The position numbers and the translations under genes were made by a program. A stretch of DNA of 64,000 nt, taken from assembly GCF_000785435.2 (NCBI RefSeq), contig NZ_JTDB02000004.1, positions 186,001 through 250,000 on the forward strand. Direction: 5' to 3'. Position 1 is the stretch's first letter, and each line of letters starts with the position of its first letter. This document shows positions 16,765-26,571 of the stretch, one piece after another. Source of the DNA: Paraburkholderia sacchari (GTDB lineage Bacteria > Pseudomonadota > Gammaproteobacteria > Burkholderiales > Burkholderiaceae). Below the pieces are notes generated by a model. The model was not told the DNA's origin and searched no databases. It worked only from the letters and a program-made list of their open reading frames with translations.

Positions 16765-19728
16765 ATGCGTCTGGCACCGCATGCAGGCGAATGGATCGAT
16801 CGCAGCCAGCAGATCGAATTCGGCTTCGAAGGGCAGCGTTACACGGGCTTTGCAGGCGACACGATCACGAGCGCCCTGTGGGCGTCGGAGGTCTCGGTGC
16901 TCGGGCGCAGCTTCAAGTATCACCGCCCGCGCGGCGTGCTCTCGCTCGCGAACCACGATGTGAACGCGATGTTTCAGGACGGCGCGCGCCTGAACGTGCG
17001 CGCCGACGTGACCGAGTTGATCGCCGGTGCGAACTGGCACGCGGTCAACACTGCGGGTGGCGTGGCCGCCGACCGTGGCCGCTGGATGGGCAAGCTCGCG
17101 CCGTTCCTGCCGGTTGGTTTCTATTACAAGGCGTTCTACAGCAAGCGCTGGTTTCCGCGCTGGGAGCGCATGTTCCGCAAGATGGCCGGGCTTGGCGTGG
17201 TCGATCTCAACGCGCAGCATGTGCGCACGCCCAAGCGCTACGGGTTCTGCGACGTGCTCGTGATCGGCGCGGGGCCGTCGGGTCTCTCGGCGGCGCTGGA
17301 GGCGGCGCAGCAGGGCGCGGACGTGGTGATCGTCGACGAGAATGCGCGTTCGGGCGGCAGCGGCACGTATCAGGCGGGCGGCGACATGGAACGTCTGGAA
17401 GCCGTGCGTGCGCTCGAAGCCAAGGTTCGTGCGCATCCGCGCGTACGCATGTTCAATCGCACGCTGGCCGCGGCTTACTATGCGGACCACTGGGTCCCGC
17501 TCGTCGAGCCCGATCGCATCACCAAGATGCGCGCGAAGGCGGTCGTGGTGGCCAGCGGCGCGTTCGAGCAGCCCGCCGTGTTCCGCAATAACGACTTGCC
17601 GGGCGTGATGCTCGCCTCGGCGGCCCAGCGGCTCGCGTGGCGCTATGGCGTGGCGCCGGGGCAGCGCGCGGTGGTGCTGGGCGCGAACGCCGACGCCTAT
17701 CGCGCGGCGCTCGACATGCTGGAGCGCGGCATCAAGGTGAAGGCGCTGATCGACCTGCGCGAGACGCATCGCTTTGGCGTGCTCGCCCGCGAGCTGGAGG
17801 CGCGCGGTGTCGAAGTGCTGGGGGCGAGCTGCGTGATCGAGGCCGTGCCGAACACAGACGGCAACCGGCTTGCGGCGGTGCGCGTGGGCCCTACGCCGCC
17901 TGAGGGTATGAGCGTTTCGCACGAGCACACCCGGCAGATCGAATGCGACACGCTGCTGATGAGCGTTGGCTGGGCGCCGGCCGCGAACCTGCTGTACCAG
18001 GCAGGCACGGCAATGCGCTACGACACCGCTGTCGAGCAGTTCGTGCCCGATCGGCTGCCCGAAGGCGTGTACGCGTGCGGCCGCGTGAATGGCGTGTACA
18101 CGTTCGAAAGCAAGCTGCAGGACGGTCGCCGCGCCGGCGCGCTTGCAGCCGCGCATGTCGGCTTGCTGGGCGGCGCGCCCGACTCGCGCAGCACACCGAT
18201 CGCGCGCGAGCCCGAATCGCCTTCGCACGCATGGCCGATCGTCCCGCATCCGGCGGGCAAGAACTTCATCGACTTCGACGAAGACCTGCAACTGAAGGAT
18301 TTCGAAAACGCCGTGCAGGAAGGCTTCGACAACATCGAGCTGCTCAAGCGCTTTTCGACCAACGGCATGGGCCCGAGCCAGGGCAAGCACTCGAACATGA
18401 ATGGCCTGCGCGTTCTCGCGCGGCTAACCGGCAAGGCGCCGCAGGAAGTGGGCACGACTACGGCGCGGCCGTTCTTTCATCCGGTGCCGATGGCGCTGCT
18501 CGCCGGGCGCGGCTTCAATCCCGAGCGCCGCACGCCGATGCACGCGCAGCACGAGCGTCTGGGTGCGAAGTGGATGCCGGCGGGTGTCTGGCAGCGGCCC
18601 GAGTATTACGCGGTGGCGGGCAAGGACCGCGCGCGCTGCATCCAGGAAGAGGTGCAGGCGGTGCGTACCGGCGTGGGCATGATCGACGTGGGGACGCTCG
18701 GCAAGCTCGAAGCGCGCGGGCCGCAAGCCGCGCAGTTCCTCGAGCGCGTCTACGTGTCGAAATACGCGGGGCTCAAGTCCGGCATGACGCGCTATGCGCT
18801 CATGTGCGACGAAGCCGGCGTTGTGATCGACGACGGCGTGATCGCGCGCCTCTCCGACGATCACTTCTACTTCACGACCACAACCTCGGGAGCGGCGGCG
18901 ATCTACCGCGAACTCTCGCGCCTGAACACGATCTGGGGGCTCGATTGCGGCATCGTCAACGTGACGGGCGCCTACGCGGCCATCAACCTCGCGGGTCCAT
19001 ACTCACGCGCCGTGCTTGCGAAGCTGGTCGACATTGATTTGTCGTCCGAAGCATTTCCCTATCTGGGCATTCGCGTGACGGGCATCGCGCTGGGCGCCAA
19101 CCGCGTGCCGGCCAGGCTGATGCGGGTGGGCTTCGTCGGCGAATGGGGCTACGAGATTCACGTTCCCGCCGAATATGGTCCGGCGCTGTGGAGCGCGCTT
19201 TCCGAAGCGGGCAAGGAATTCGGCATCCGTCCGTTTGGCGTGGAGGCGCAGCGGCTCTTGCGGCTGGAAAAGGGTCACGTGATCGTGAGCCAGGACACCG
19301 ACGGCCTGACGACGCCGCGCGACGCCGCCATGGAGTGGGCGGTCAAGATGGACAAGCCGTTCTTTGTCGGCCAGCGCAGCTTGCAGGCCATCGACAGCCA
19401 CGCGCAGCAGCAGCGCCTCGTGGGCTTCGCGCTGGACGACGGGGTGAAGAACGACGCCTTGCGCGAGTGCCATCTCGCCATCGAAGGCAAGGAGATCGCG
19501 GGCCGCGTGACGAGCGTGTCGTGGAGCGAGACGCTGAAGAAGACGATCGGCCTTGCGTTCGTGCGGCCCGCGATGGCGAAACCGGGCACGCGTCTGCGCT
19601 TTCGCGTGAGCGACGGCACCCTGGTGTCCGCCACGGTGGTGCCCACGCCGTTCTACGATCCTGAAAACCTGCGCCAGAAAGACGCCGCACCCGCACACGC
19701 CGCCGCACCGAGGGAGGAGACCGCATGA
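16765..19728 (+). CDS. mgdC: N-methylglutamate dehydrogenase subunit C (SoxA-like)
   Basis: The 987-residue large alpha-type subunit. An N-terminal ferredoxin-like domain (about 10-100, GFAGDTITSALWAS) is followed by a nucleotide-binding domain with VLVIGAGPSGLSAALEAA near residue 165. A C-terminal GcvT-like half (about 610-980) holds WGYEIHVPAEYG and folate-binding features. In sarcosine oxidase this half passes the methylene group to H4F, so the product here is likely methylene-H4F. The stop overlaps the mgdD start by 4 bp. Length fits the family. Confidence 0.95.
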   Translation: MRLAPHAGEWIDRSQQIEFGFEGQRYTGFAGDTITSALWASEVSVLGRSFKYHRPRGVLSLANHDVNAMFQDGARLNVRADVTELIAGANWHAVNTAGGVAADRGRWMGKLAPFLPVGFYYKAFYSKRWFPRWERMFRKMAGLGVVDLNAQHVRTPKRYGFCDVLVIGAGPSGLSAALEAAQQGADVVIVDENARSGGSGTYQAGGDMERLEAVRALEAKVRAHPRVRMFNRTLAAAYYADHWVPLVEPDRITKMRAKAVVVASGAFEQPAVFRNNDLPGVMLASAAQRLAWRYGVAPGQRAVVLGANADAYRAALDMLERGIKVKALIDLRETHRFGVLARELEARGVEVLGASCVIEAVPNTDGNRLAAVRVGPTPPEGMSVSHEHTRQIECDTLLMSVGWAPAANLLYQAGTAMRYDTAVEQFVPDRLPEGVYACGRVNGVYTFESKLQDGRRAGALAAAHVGLLGGAPDSRSTPIAREPESPSHAWPIVPHPAGKNFIDFDEDLQLKDFENAVQEGFDNIELLKRFSTNGMGPSQGKHSNMNGLRVLARLTGKAPQEVGTTTARPFFHPVPMALLAGRGFNPERRTPMHAQHERLGAKWMPAGVWQRPEYYAVAGKDRARCIQEEVQAVRTGVGMIDVGTLGKLEARGPQAAQFLERVYVSKYAGLKSGMTRYALMCDEAGVVIDDGVIARLSDDHFYFTTTTSGAAAIYRELSRLNTIWGLDCGIVNVTGAYAAINLAGPYSRAVLAKLVDIDLSSEAFPYLGIRVTGIALGANRVPARLMRVGFVGEWGYEIHVPAEYGPALWSALSEAGKEFGIRPFGVEAQRLLRLEKGHVIVSQDTDGLTTPRDAAMEWAVKMDKPFFVGQRSLQAIDSHAQQQRLVGFALDDGVKNDALRECHLAIEGKEIAGRVTSVSWSETLKKTIGLAFVRPAMAKPGTRLRFRVSDGTLVSATVVPTPFYDPENLRQKDAAPAHAAAPREETA

Positions 19729-20438
19729 GCGCATCGAACCTGGCAGGCGCAGCGAATGTCGCGCTGCGCACGAGCCCCACACGCGACGCACGTCACGCCG
19801 CCGAAGCGCGGTGGAGCACGATCGAGAACATGCAGATCGTCGAGCGCCACGGCGCGAACGACGAAGCGCGCGCACGCAATGCGGGCATTGCGGATGTCTC
19901 GCACCTGTCCCGCATGGGCTTCAAGGGCCAGGGCGTGGCCGCCTGGCTTGCGGAGCAGGGCCTGCCCGCGCTGCCCCAGCCCAACACGTGGGCGCCGCTC
20001 GCGAGCGGCGGGCTGATCGCGCGCCTGGGCCTCACCGAGTATCTGATCGAGGACGGCCTTAGCGGCCGCGCCTCGGCGAAGCTGGCCCATCGCGAGCCGG
20101 CGCTGCGGGTTTATCCGGTGCTGCGCCAGGACCTGGCGCTGGTGCTGTGCGGCGAGGCGATCGACGAGTTGCTGCTGCAGACCTGCAACGTCAACTTTCG
20201 CGCGCTGGACCTCGCAACCCGACCCGTCGTGCTGACTTCGATGGCGGGGGTTGCCGTCACCGTCCTGCCGGGCGAGCGGCTGGGCCGTCCGTACTACCGT
20301 CTGTGGGCCGACGGTACATACGGTGTGTACTTGTGGGAAACCCTTGCCGGCATCGCTGCCGAATTGGGCGGCGGGCCGGTCGGTCTCGCCGTGATCGACG
20401 AAATCGACCAGGCACCATCGCACCAGGCCAGCAACTGA
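19725..20438 (+). CDS. mgdD: N-methylglutamate dehydrogenase subunit D (SoxG-like)
   Basis: The 237-residue gamma-type subunit, related to the folate-binding end of GcvT. It carries [21 protein letters not shown] and [21 protein letters not shown]. It overlaps mgdC by 4 bp, completing the four-subunit set. It ends 112 bp before gmaS; that gap holds no gene. Confidence 0.93.
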   Translation: MSASNLAGAANVALRTSPTRDARHAAEARWSTIENMQIVERHGANDEARARNAGIADVSHLSRMGFKGQGVAAWLAEQGLPALPQPNTWAPLASGGLIARLGLTEYLIEDGLSGRASAKLAHREPALRVYPVLRQDLALVLCGEAIDELLLQTCNVNFRALDLATRPVVLTSMAGVAVTVLPGERLGRPYYRLWADGTYGVYLWETLAGIAAELGGGPVGLAVIDEIDQAPSHQASN

Positions 20439-20550
20439 CTCGCATCAGGCCCGCATCAGGCTCAACTGGCACCCCGGGCGAAAGCATCTGGCGCAAAGAG
20501 GCGCCGGGCGTTTTCTCGACACCGCATCACGACGCTTGAGGACAATCGAC

Positions 20551-21879
20551 ATGACACCCGCAGAAGCCAAGCAGTTCCTTGCAGAGAACGACGTCAAGTA
20601 CATACTCGCGCAATTCGTCGACATTCACGGCGTCGCGAAGACGAAGTCCGTGCCCGCAGCCCACCTCGACCTCATCCTGACCGATGGCGCGGGTTTCGCC
20701 GGCTTCGCGGTATGGGGCCTCGGCATCGATCCGCAAGGACCGGACTTCATGGCGGTGGGCGATCTCGACACGCTCGCGCTCATGCCGTGGCAGCCGGGCT
20801 ACGCGCGCATTGCCTGCGATGGCTACGTGAAAAAGGAGCCGTGGCAGTTCGAGAGCCGCGTGACGCTGAAAAAGCAGGTCGCCCGACTGCAGGAGCACGG
20901 CTGGATCCTGAACACCGGACTCGAACCCGAGTTCTCGCTGCTGCGGCGCACCGACGACGGTCGCATCGTGCCGTGCGACGACTCCGATGCGCTGCCCAAG
21001 CCGTGCTACGACTACAAGGGGCTCTCGCGTTCGCGCGTATTCCTCGAGCGCCTGACCGAGTCGCTGATCAAGGCTGGCATCGACGTCTATCAGATCGACC
21101 ATGAGGACGCCAACGGTCAGTTCGAAATCAACTATACGTACTCCGACTGTCTGAAATCGGCCGATTCATACGTATTCTTCAAGATGGCCGCTGCGGAGAT
21201 CGCCAACGACCTCGGCCTGATTTGCTCGTTCATGCCCAAGCCGTTCTCGAACCGGCCAGGCAACGGCATGCATATGCACATGTCGATCTCGGACGGCGAG
21301 CGCAATCTCTTCGCCGACAAGCACGACGAGCGCGGGCTCGGGCTTTCGAAGCTCGCCTATCACTGGACGGCCGGTCTGCTCAAGCACGCGGCGGCACTCA
21401 CGGCCATTTGCGCGCCCACCGTCAACTCGTACAAGCGTCTCGTGGTGGGCCGCTCGCTGACGGGCGCCACGTGGGCGCCGGCCTACGTGAGCTACGGCGA
21501 CAACAACCGCTCATCGATGGTCCGCATTCCCGGTGGCCGCATCGAGTTGCGCCTGCCCGATGCCGCGTGCAACGCCTATCTCGCGACGGCCGCCGTGATC
21601 GCCGCCGGTCTGGACGGCGTGAACAACAAGCTCGAACCCGGCGAGCCGTGCAATCTGAACCTCTACGAGATGTCGCCGCAGGAGCTGCGCCAGCGTGAAA
21701 TCAGCATCTTGCCGCAGAACCTCCAGGACGCGCTTCGCGAACTCGAACGCGACGAAGTCATGATGGAGGCGCTCGGCCCGGCGGGCAACGAGTTCCTCCG
21801 CCTCAAGCACATGGAGTGGATCGAGTACATGCGCCATGTGTCGGACTGGGAACAGAAGACCTACCTCGAATTTTTCTGA
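20551..21879 (+). CDS. gmaS: gamma-glutamylmethylamide synthetase
   Basis: Ligates methylamine to glutamate with ATP, forming gamma-glutamylmethylamide. The 442-residue protein is a glutamine-synthetase-III-like enzyme with [35 protein letters not shown] and [15 protein letters not shown]. The ATG at 20551 follows GAGG; a TTG at 20536 is rejected. The position between the mgd and mgs genes separates it from ordinary GlnA or gamma-glutamylpolyamine synthetase, which look similar. It is the committing step of the N-methylglutamate pathway. Confidence 0.92.
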   Translation: MTPAEAKQFLAENDVKYILAQFVDIHGVAKTKSVPAAHLDLILTDGAGFAGFAVWGLGIDPQGPDFMAVGDLDTLALMPWQPGYARIACDGYVKKEPWQFESRVTLKKQVARLQEHGWILNTGLEPEFSLLRRTDDGRIVPCDDSDALPKPCYDYKGLSRSRVFLERLTESLIKAGIDVYQIDHEDANGQFEINYTYSDCLKSADSYVFFKMAAAEIANDLGLICSFMPKPFSNRPGNGMHMHMSISDGERNLFADKHDERGLGLSKLAYHWTAGLLKHAAALTAICAPTVNSYKRLVVGRSLTGATWAPAYVSYGDNNRSSMVRIPGGRIELRLPDAACNAYLATAAVIAAGLDGVNNKLEPGEPCNLNLYEMSPQELRQREISILPQNLQDALRELERDEVMMEALGPAGNEFLRLKHMEWIEYMRHVSDWEQKTYLEFF

Positions 21880-21939
21880 GCTGGCGTCGCTGCGCCAGCC
21901 GTCCCATGAAACGCAGAAAATACGTGCAGGAGATGACTC

Positions 21940-22848
21940 ATGTGTGGAATCGTAGGATTACTGATAAAGCAGCCATCGTTGCGTGAGCGGCTGGGCGAGC
22001 TGATGGTGCCCATGCTGCTCGGCATGACCGAGCGGGGGCCCGATTCGGCGGGGCTGGCCGTGTTCACGGAGCCGGTGGGCGAGGAAACCCGCAAGATCAG
22101 CCTGTATTCCGGCCTCACGGAAGAGGCCGAGGATTTCAACTGGCAAGGGCTCGCGCACGAGATGAACGCGCACCTGGGCGCCGGCGCCTCGGTTCACGCG
22201 AAGGGCAATCATGCGGTGCTGAGCGTGAACATCGCGCCGGACACCGCGAAGCGCTGGATCGCGGAGCAGCATCCGAAGCTGCATATCCTCTCGACGGGCC
22301 GCGCCATCGATCTGTACAAGGACATCGGCACGCCAAAGGAAGTGTCCGACCGCTACGCGTTCCAGAGCCTTTCCGGCACGCACCTGGTCGGCCACACGCG
22401 CATGGCCACCGAGTCGGCGGTCACGCCCGACCGTGCCCACCCGTTCACGGCAGGCGAGGACTTCTGCCTCGTGCATAACGGCTCGCTCTCGAATCCCTTT
22501 GGCGTGCGCCGCATGCTCGAACCGCACGGCATTCACTTCGATACGGACAACGATACGGAGGCGGCCTGCCGCTTCCTCGAATACCGGCTGCGCGAAGGCG
22601 ACGATCTCGAAGTGGCGCTGCAACAGGGATTCGAGCAGCTCGACGGCTTCTACACGTTCCTCATGGGCACGCCCGACAAGCTCGCGCTGATTCGCGATCC
22701 GTTCGCGTGCAAGCCCGCGGTGGTGGCCGAAACCGATGATTACGTGGCGATCGCCTCCGAATTCCGCTCGCTGGCGCATCTTCCCGACATCAAGCATGCA
22801 ACCGTGTTCGAACCGGCTCCCGAGGAGATGTACGTATGGAAAGTCTGA
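21940..22848 (+). CDS. mgsA: N-methylglutamate synthase subunit A (class II amidotransferase)
   Basis: A GlxB-like glutamine amidotransferase subunit that acts on gamma-glutamylmethylamide. It begins MCGIVGLLIK with the N-terminal nucleophile Cys2, and contains GHTRMATESAV and LVHNGSLSNPFGVRR. At 302 residues the size is normal. It overlaps mgsB by 13 bp. Together with MgsB and MgsC it makes N-methylglutamate. Confidence 0.93.
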   Translation: MCGIVGLLIKQPSLRERLGELMVPMLLGMTERGPDSAGLAVFTEPVGEETRKISLYSGLTEEAEDFNWQGLAHEMNAHLGAGASVHAKGNHAVLSVNIAPDTAKRWIAEQHPKLHILSTGRAIDLYKDIGTPKEVSDRYAFQSLSGTHLVGHTRMATESAVTPDRAHPFTAGEDFCLVHNGSLSNPFGVRRMLEPHGIHFDTDNDTEAACRFLEYRLREGDDLEVALQQGFEQLDGFYTFLMGTPDKLALIRDPFACKPAVVAETDDYVAIASEFRSLAHLPDIKHATVFEPAPEEMYVWKV

Positions 22849-23534
22849 ACTTTGACCTGGCAAGCACGTCGGTGACCGAACTCAACCGGTTCCTGCACAA
22901 GGACGCCGCCGGCAAGGGCGTGCAGGCCGTGCGCATCGCGAACCCCGATGGCGCGCACAACATCGCGGTCGGGCTCGATCTGCCTATCGAGGTCGAGATC
23001 GACGGCCACGCCGGCTACTACGCGGCCGGCATGAACAAGGAGGCGAAGGTGACCATCGCGGGCAGCGCGAGCACCGGCGTCGCCGAAAACATGATGAGCG
23101 GGCGCGTGCACGTAAAGGGCTTCGCGTCGAATGCGGCGGGCGCGTCGGCGCAAGGCGGCCTGCTCGTGATCGAAGGCGATGCGGGCCTGCGCTGCGGTAT
23201 CTCCCTCAAGGGCGCCGACATCGTCGTGAAGGGATCGGTGGGAAGCTTCTCCGCGTTCATGGCGCAGGCGGGGCGGCTGGTGGTTTGCGGCGACGCCGGC
23301 GACGCACTGGGCGATTCGCTATACGAGGCGGTGCTGTACGTGCGCGGCAACATCAAGTCGCTGGGCGCGGACGCGCGCGAAGAGCCGATGACCGCCGCCG
23401 ATATCGAAGCGGTGGCGCAGTTGCTGCGCGCGGCGGGCCCCGCCTTCTCCGGCTTCGAACCGAGGGACTTCAAGCGCATCGCCTCGGCACGCTCGCTCTA
23501 TCACTGGAACGCCGACGCGAACCAGGAATATTGA
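22836..23534 (+). CDS. mgsB: N-methylglutamate synthase subunit B (GlxC-like)
   Basis: A 232-residue protein of the glutamate-synthase alpha-subunit C-terminal (GXGXG) fold. It is a right-handed helix built of repeats such as SGRVHVKGFASNAAG, GGLLVIEGDAG and GRLVVCGDAGDALGDSLYEA. It is structural in the synthase complex and overlaps mgsA by 13 bp. Confidence 0.93.
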   Translation: MESLNFDLASTSVTELNRFLHKDAAGKGVQAVRIANPDGAHNIAVGLDLPIEVEIDGHAGYYAAGMNKEAKVTIAGSASTGVAENMMSGRVHVKGFASNAAGASAQGGLLVIEGDAGLRCGISLKGADIVVKGSVGSFSAFMAQAGRLVVCGDAGDALGDSLYEAVLYVRGNIKSLGADAREEPMTAADIEAVAQLLRAAGPAFSGFEPRDFKRIASARSLYHWNADANQEY

Positions 23535-23550
23535 CCCAAGGATCCCGACC

Positions 23551-24909
23551 ATGGAAATCAAGCCCATTCACATGAAGCAACTGGCCACCGAAGAATCCTG
23601 GGGCTTCGACCGCAAGACGATCAACTATATCCAGAACGCCGCGGCGCACGGGCTGTATGAAATCCGTGGTCTCGGCGCGAAGCGCCACGTGCCGCACTTC
23701 GACGATCTGCTGTTCCTCGGCGCCTCGCTCTCGCGCTATCCGCTCGAAGGCTATCGCGAGAAGTGCACCACGAAGACGGTGCTGGGCACGCGCTTCGCAA
23801 AGAAGCCCATCGAACTTGCGATCCCGATCACCGTCGCGGGCATGAGCTTCGGTGCGCTCTCCGCGAACGTGAAAGAGGCGCTGGGCCGCGCGGCCACCGA
23901 GATGGGCACCTCCACCACCACGGGCGACGGCGGCATGACCCCGGAAGAGCGGCGCTCGTCGAAGACGCTCGTGTATCAATGCCTGCCGTCGCGCTACGGC
24001 TTCAATCCCGACGACGTGCGCCGGGCCGATGCGATCGAAGTGGTGATCGGCCAAGGCGCGAAGCCGGGCGGCGGCGGAATGCTGCTCGGCCAAAAGATCT
24101 CGCCGCGCGTCGCGAAGATGCGCGTGCTGCCCGAAGGCGTCGACCAGCGCTCGGCCTGCCGCCATCCCGACTGGACCGGTCCCGACGATCTGCTCATCAA
24201 GATCCAGGAGCTGCGCGAGATCACCGACTGGGAAAAACCGATTTACGTGAAGGTGGGCGCAACGCGCACCTTCAACGACGTGAAGCTCGCCGTGCATGCG
24301 GGCGCGGACGTGATCGTGGTGGACGGCATGCAGGGCGGCACTGCGGCCACGCAAACGTGCTTTATCGAAAACGTCGGGATTCCTACGCTTGCCGCGTTGC
24401 GCCAGGCCGTGGATGCGCTCGAAGACCTCAACATGAAGGGCACGGTGCAACTCATCGTCTCGGGCGGCATCCGCAGCGGCGCCGACGTTGCCAAGGCGCT
24501 GGCGATGGGTGCCGACGCCGTGGCGATCGGCCAGGGCGTGCTGGTCTCGCTGGGCTGCAACAGCGCGTCGTATATCGAGAACGGGCAGCACGTGCAGGCG
24601 CTCGACGATTACGCCAACCTGGGCACGGCGCCGGGCTATTGCCACCACTGCCACACGGGCAAGTGTCCTGTGGGCATCACCACGCAGGATGCCGTGTTGC
24701 AGGAGCGGCTGCAGCCCGACGTTGGCGCGAAGCGCCTGCGCAATTACCTGAAGACGCTGAACATGGAACTCACCACGATCGCGCGCGCCTGTGGCAAGCA
24801 GAACGTGCATCACCTGGAGCCCGAAGATCTCGTCGCGCTCACGGTCGAGGCAGCGGCGATGGCGCGTGTGCCGCTGGCGGGCACCAACTGGATCCCGGGT
24901 GTGGTCTGA
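23551..24909 (+). CDS. mgsC: N-methylglutamate synthase subunit C (GlxD-like, FMN/Fe-S)
   Basis: The 452-residue synthase core related to the FMN-binding half of glutamate synthase. It carries GMSFGALSANVKEALGRAA, GGGGMLLGQKISPRVAKMR and VSGGIRSGADVAKALAMGAD. The iron-sulfur motif CHHCHTGKCPVG lies near residues 364-375. It catalyses the reductive step forming N-methylglutamate. It lies 16 bp after mgsB and 6 bp before folD. Confidence 0.95.
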   Translation: MEIKPIHMKQLATEESWGFDRKTINYIQNAAAHGLYEIRGLGAKRHVPHFDDLLFLGASLSRYPLEGYREKCTTKTVLGTRFAKKPIELAIPITVAGMSFGALSANVKEALGRAATEMGTSTTTGDGGMTPEERRSSKTLVYQCLPSRYGFNPDDVRRADAIEVVIGQGAKPGGGGMLLGQKISPRVAKMRVLPEGVDQRSACRHPDWTGPDDLLIKIQELREITDWEKPIYVKVGATRTFNDVKLAVHAGADVIVVDGMQGGTAATQTCFIENVGIPTLAALRQAVDALEDLNMKGTVQLIVSGGIRSGADVAKALAMGADAVAIGQGVLVSLGCNSASYIENGQHVQALDDYANLGTAPGYCHHCHTGKCPVGITTQDAVLQERLQPDVGAKRLRNYLKTLNMELTTIARACGKQNVHHLEPEDLVALTVEAAAMARVPLAGTNWIPGVV

Positions 24910-24915
24910 CGCGCC

Positions 24916-25815
24916 ATGACGGCACAGATCATCGATGGGAAACACCTGGCGCGGCGCTTGCGAACACGCTTTCGCGAACGCGTCGCCGCGCTTTCCATGC
25001 GCGGCGTCGTGCCGGGTCTCGCCGTGGTGCTGGTGGGCGACAATCCGGCCTCGCAGGTCTATGTCGCGAACAAGGTGAAGGCGTGCGAGGAGAGCCGCGT
25101 GCGTTCGTTCATGCACCGGTTCCCCGCCAGTTGCACGGAAACGGAGCTGCTCGAGCGCATCGGCGAGCTGAATCTGGACCCGGCCACGCACGGCATTCTC
25201 GTGCAATTGCCGCTGCCGCCGCAGGTCAGCGTGCGGCGCGTGCTGGAGAGCATCGTCGTCGACAAGGATGTGGACGGCTTTCATCTCTACAACGTTGGCG
25301 CGCTCGTGGTCGGCAATTCGATCTTTCCGCCTTGCACGCCATATGGCGTCCAGCTGCTGCTGGAAACCACGGGTATCGATGTCGCGGGCAAGAACGTGGT
25401 GGTGGTGGGCGCGAGCAATATCGTCGGCAAGCCCATGGCGCTGATGCTGCTGCAAAAGGAAGCCACGGTCACCATTTGCCACGCGAAAACCCGCGACCTC
25501 GCGCATCACACGATCCACGCCGACATTCTCGTGGTGGCGGCGGGCAAGCCGGGGCTCATCAAGGCGGAGATGGTGAAGGAAGGCGCGATCGTGATCGATG
25601 TGGGGATCAACCGGCTCGCCGATGGACGCATCGTGGGCGACGTCGATTTTGAAGCGGTGCGCGAGCGCGCCTCGTGGATCACGCCGGTGCCTGGCGGCGT
25701 GGGGCCGATGACCGTCACCATGCTGATCGAGAACACGCTGCGCTCGGCGGAGCGTTTCGCGCAGGGTGAAGCGTTTCATCCGGCACAGCCTTTCTGGCAG
25801 GTGCCGGCGCGCTAG
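24916..25815 (+). CDS. folD: methylene-H4F dehydrogenase/methenyl-H4F cyclohydrolase
   Basis: A bifunctional enzyme turning methylene-H4F into 10-formyl-H4F. It is 299 residues, with VGDNPASQVYVANKVKACEE (conserved Tyr/Lys), VQLPLPPQV, PCTPYGVQLLLE, VVVVGASNIVGKPMA and PVPGGVGPMTVTMLIENT. It ends the N-methylglutamate operon, 6 bp after mgsC, so it takes the C1 unit from MgdABCD and hands it to PurU at the other end of the operon. It replaces the MtdA/Fch pair known from other methylotrophs; neither is seen here. Confidence 0.96.
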   Translation: MTAQIIDGKHLARRLRTRFRERVAALSMRGVVPGLAVVLVGDNPASQVYVANKVKACEESRVRSFMHRFPASCTETELLERIGELNLDPATHGILVQLPLPPQVSVRRVLESIVVDKDVDGFHLYNVGALVVGNSIFPPCTPYGVQLLLETTGIDVAGKNVVVVGASNIVGKPMALMLLQKEATVTICHAKTRDLAHHTIHADILVVAAGKPGLIKAEMVKEGAIVIDVGINRLADGRIVGDVDFEAVRERASWITPVPGGVGPMTVTMLIENTLRSAERFAQGEAFHPAQPFWQVPAR

Positions 25816-25930
25816 CCCCGCTCAAGGGAGATTGCTTCAGCTGTGCCGCCGGATCGATTTGGCACGCGTTGATGTGCACGAGAAATGAGCAATCCACGAC
25901 GACTGTTTCCACTGTAGAAAGGAGTGCAAT

Positions 25931-26362
25931 ATGCCACGAAATATTATGTGCGCTGTCGATGGCTCACACGCGGGAGAGCATGCCGCAACTTGTGCAGCTG
26001 AGTTGGCGAAGCAGATTGGCGCAAAACTGACCTTCGTGCACGTCAACACGGTACCTGCTGACCGTATGGCCAACGCATACTTTTGGGATGAGACGTTGAT
26101 ATCGGCGGCAAATGGGCAGGTTAATAGCCAATTTGTACAAGCTAAGGACGCGGCGGGCCGCCAGGAACTATTGAACTACGAGTTTGTGGTAGTTACCGGC
26201 AGTAAAGTTGCCGCGGCGATCGTGAACTATGCGAAGGACAAGGGTTTCGATCACATAGTCATGGGGACCGGCGTGACAAGTCAGCTTGAACGGATCTTTC
26301 TGGGCTCCGTAGCGACGGACGTTGTCTCACAGGCGCACTGTCCAGTGACAATCGTTCGTTAG
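25931..26362 (+). CDS. universal stress protein, UspA family
   Basis: A 143-residue single UspA domain with MCAVDGSHAGEHAA at the start and the nucleotide-binding pattern HIVMGTGVTSQLERIFLGSVATDVV near the end. AGAAAGGAGTGCAAT precedes the ATG. GC and codon use are clearly lower (about 50-52%) than in the flanking C1 genes, suggesting separate ancestry. It probably stands alone, as an independent leader of 115 bp precedes it. Function beyond stress or ATP binding cannot be stated. Confidence 0.92.
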   Translation: MPRNIMCAVDGSHAGEHAATCAAELAKQIGAKLTFVHVNTVPADRMANAYFWDETLISAANGQVNSQFVQAKDAAGRQELLNYEFVVVTGSKVAAAIVNYAKDKGFDHIVMGTGVTSQLERIFLGSVATDVVSQAHCPVTIVR

Positions 26363-26571
26363 CGCGGTGCGCGTCCTTGCGTCCGTGTAGCCTCCCTGTG
26401 TGCGTTCCGAAGGGCGCGTTGTTTTGTCAGCGAGATAGGGCGCATGGGTACTGTCACGTTGTTGCGAGGTCGGCGGGTAGAATATTGCATGAAGAAAAAC
26501 AGCACCGCCATTCTGCCGTCGGCCGATGCATCAATCTCGTTCAAGGGCTATCTCGGGGGAAAGGAGCCGCT

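Noticed and set aside
15175..18390. 1071-aa open frame on the minus strand opposite mgdA-mgdC
   Set aside because: It lies antisense to strongly supported genes, is rich in His/Arg/Ala, and matches no family. Long antisense frames are common at this GC content.
15250..20438. Sarcosine oxidase soxBDAG
   Set aside because: The four subunits are homologous, but direct linkage to gmaS and mgsABC favours N-methylglutamate dehydrogenase.
23470..25779. 769-aa open frame opposite mgsC-folD
   Set aside because: Antisense shadow of two well-supported genes.
25868..25881. TTGATGTGCACGAG before the universal stress gene as an FNR box
   Set aside because: The right half matches only two of five bases.
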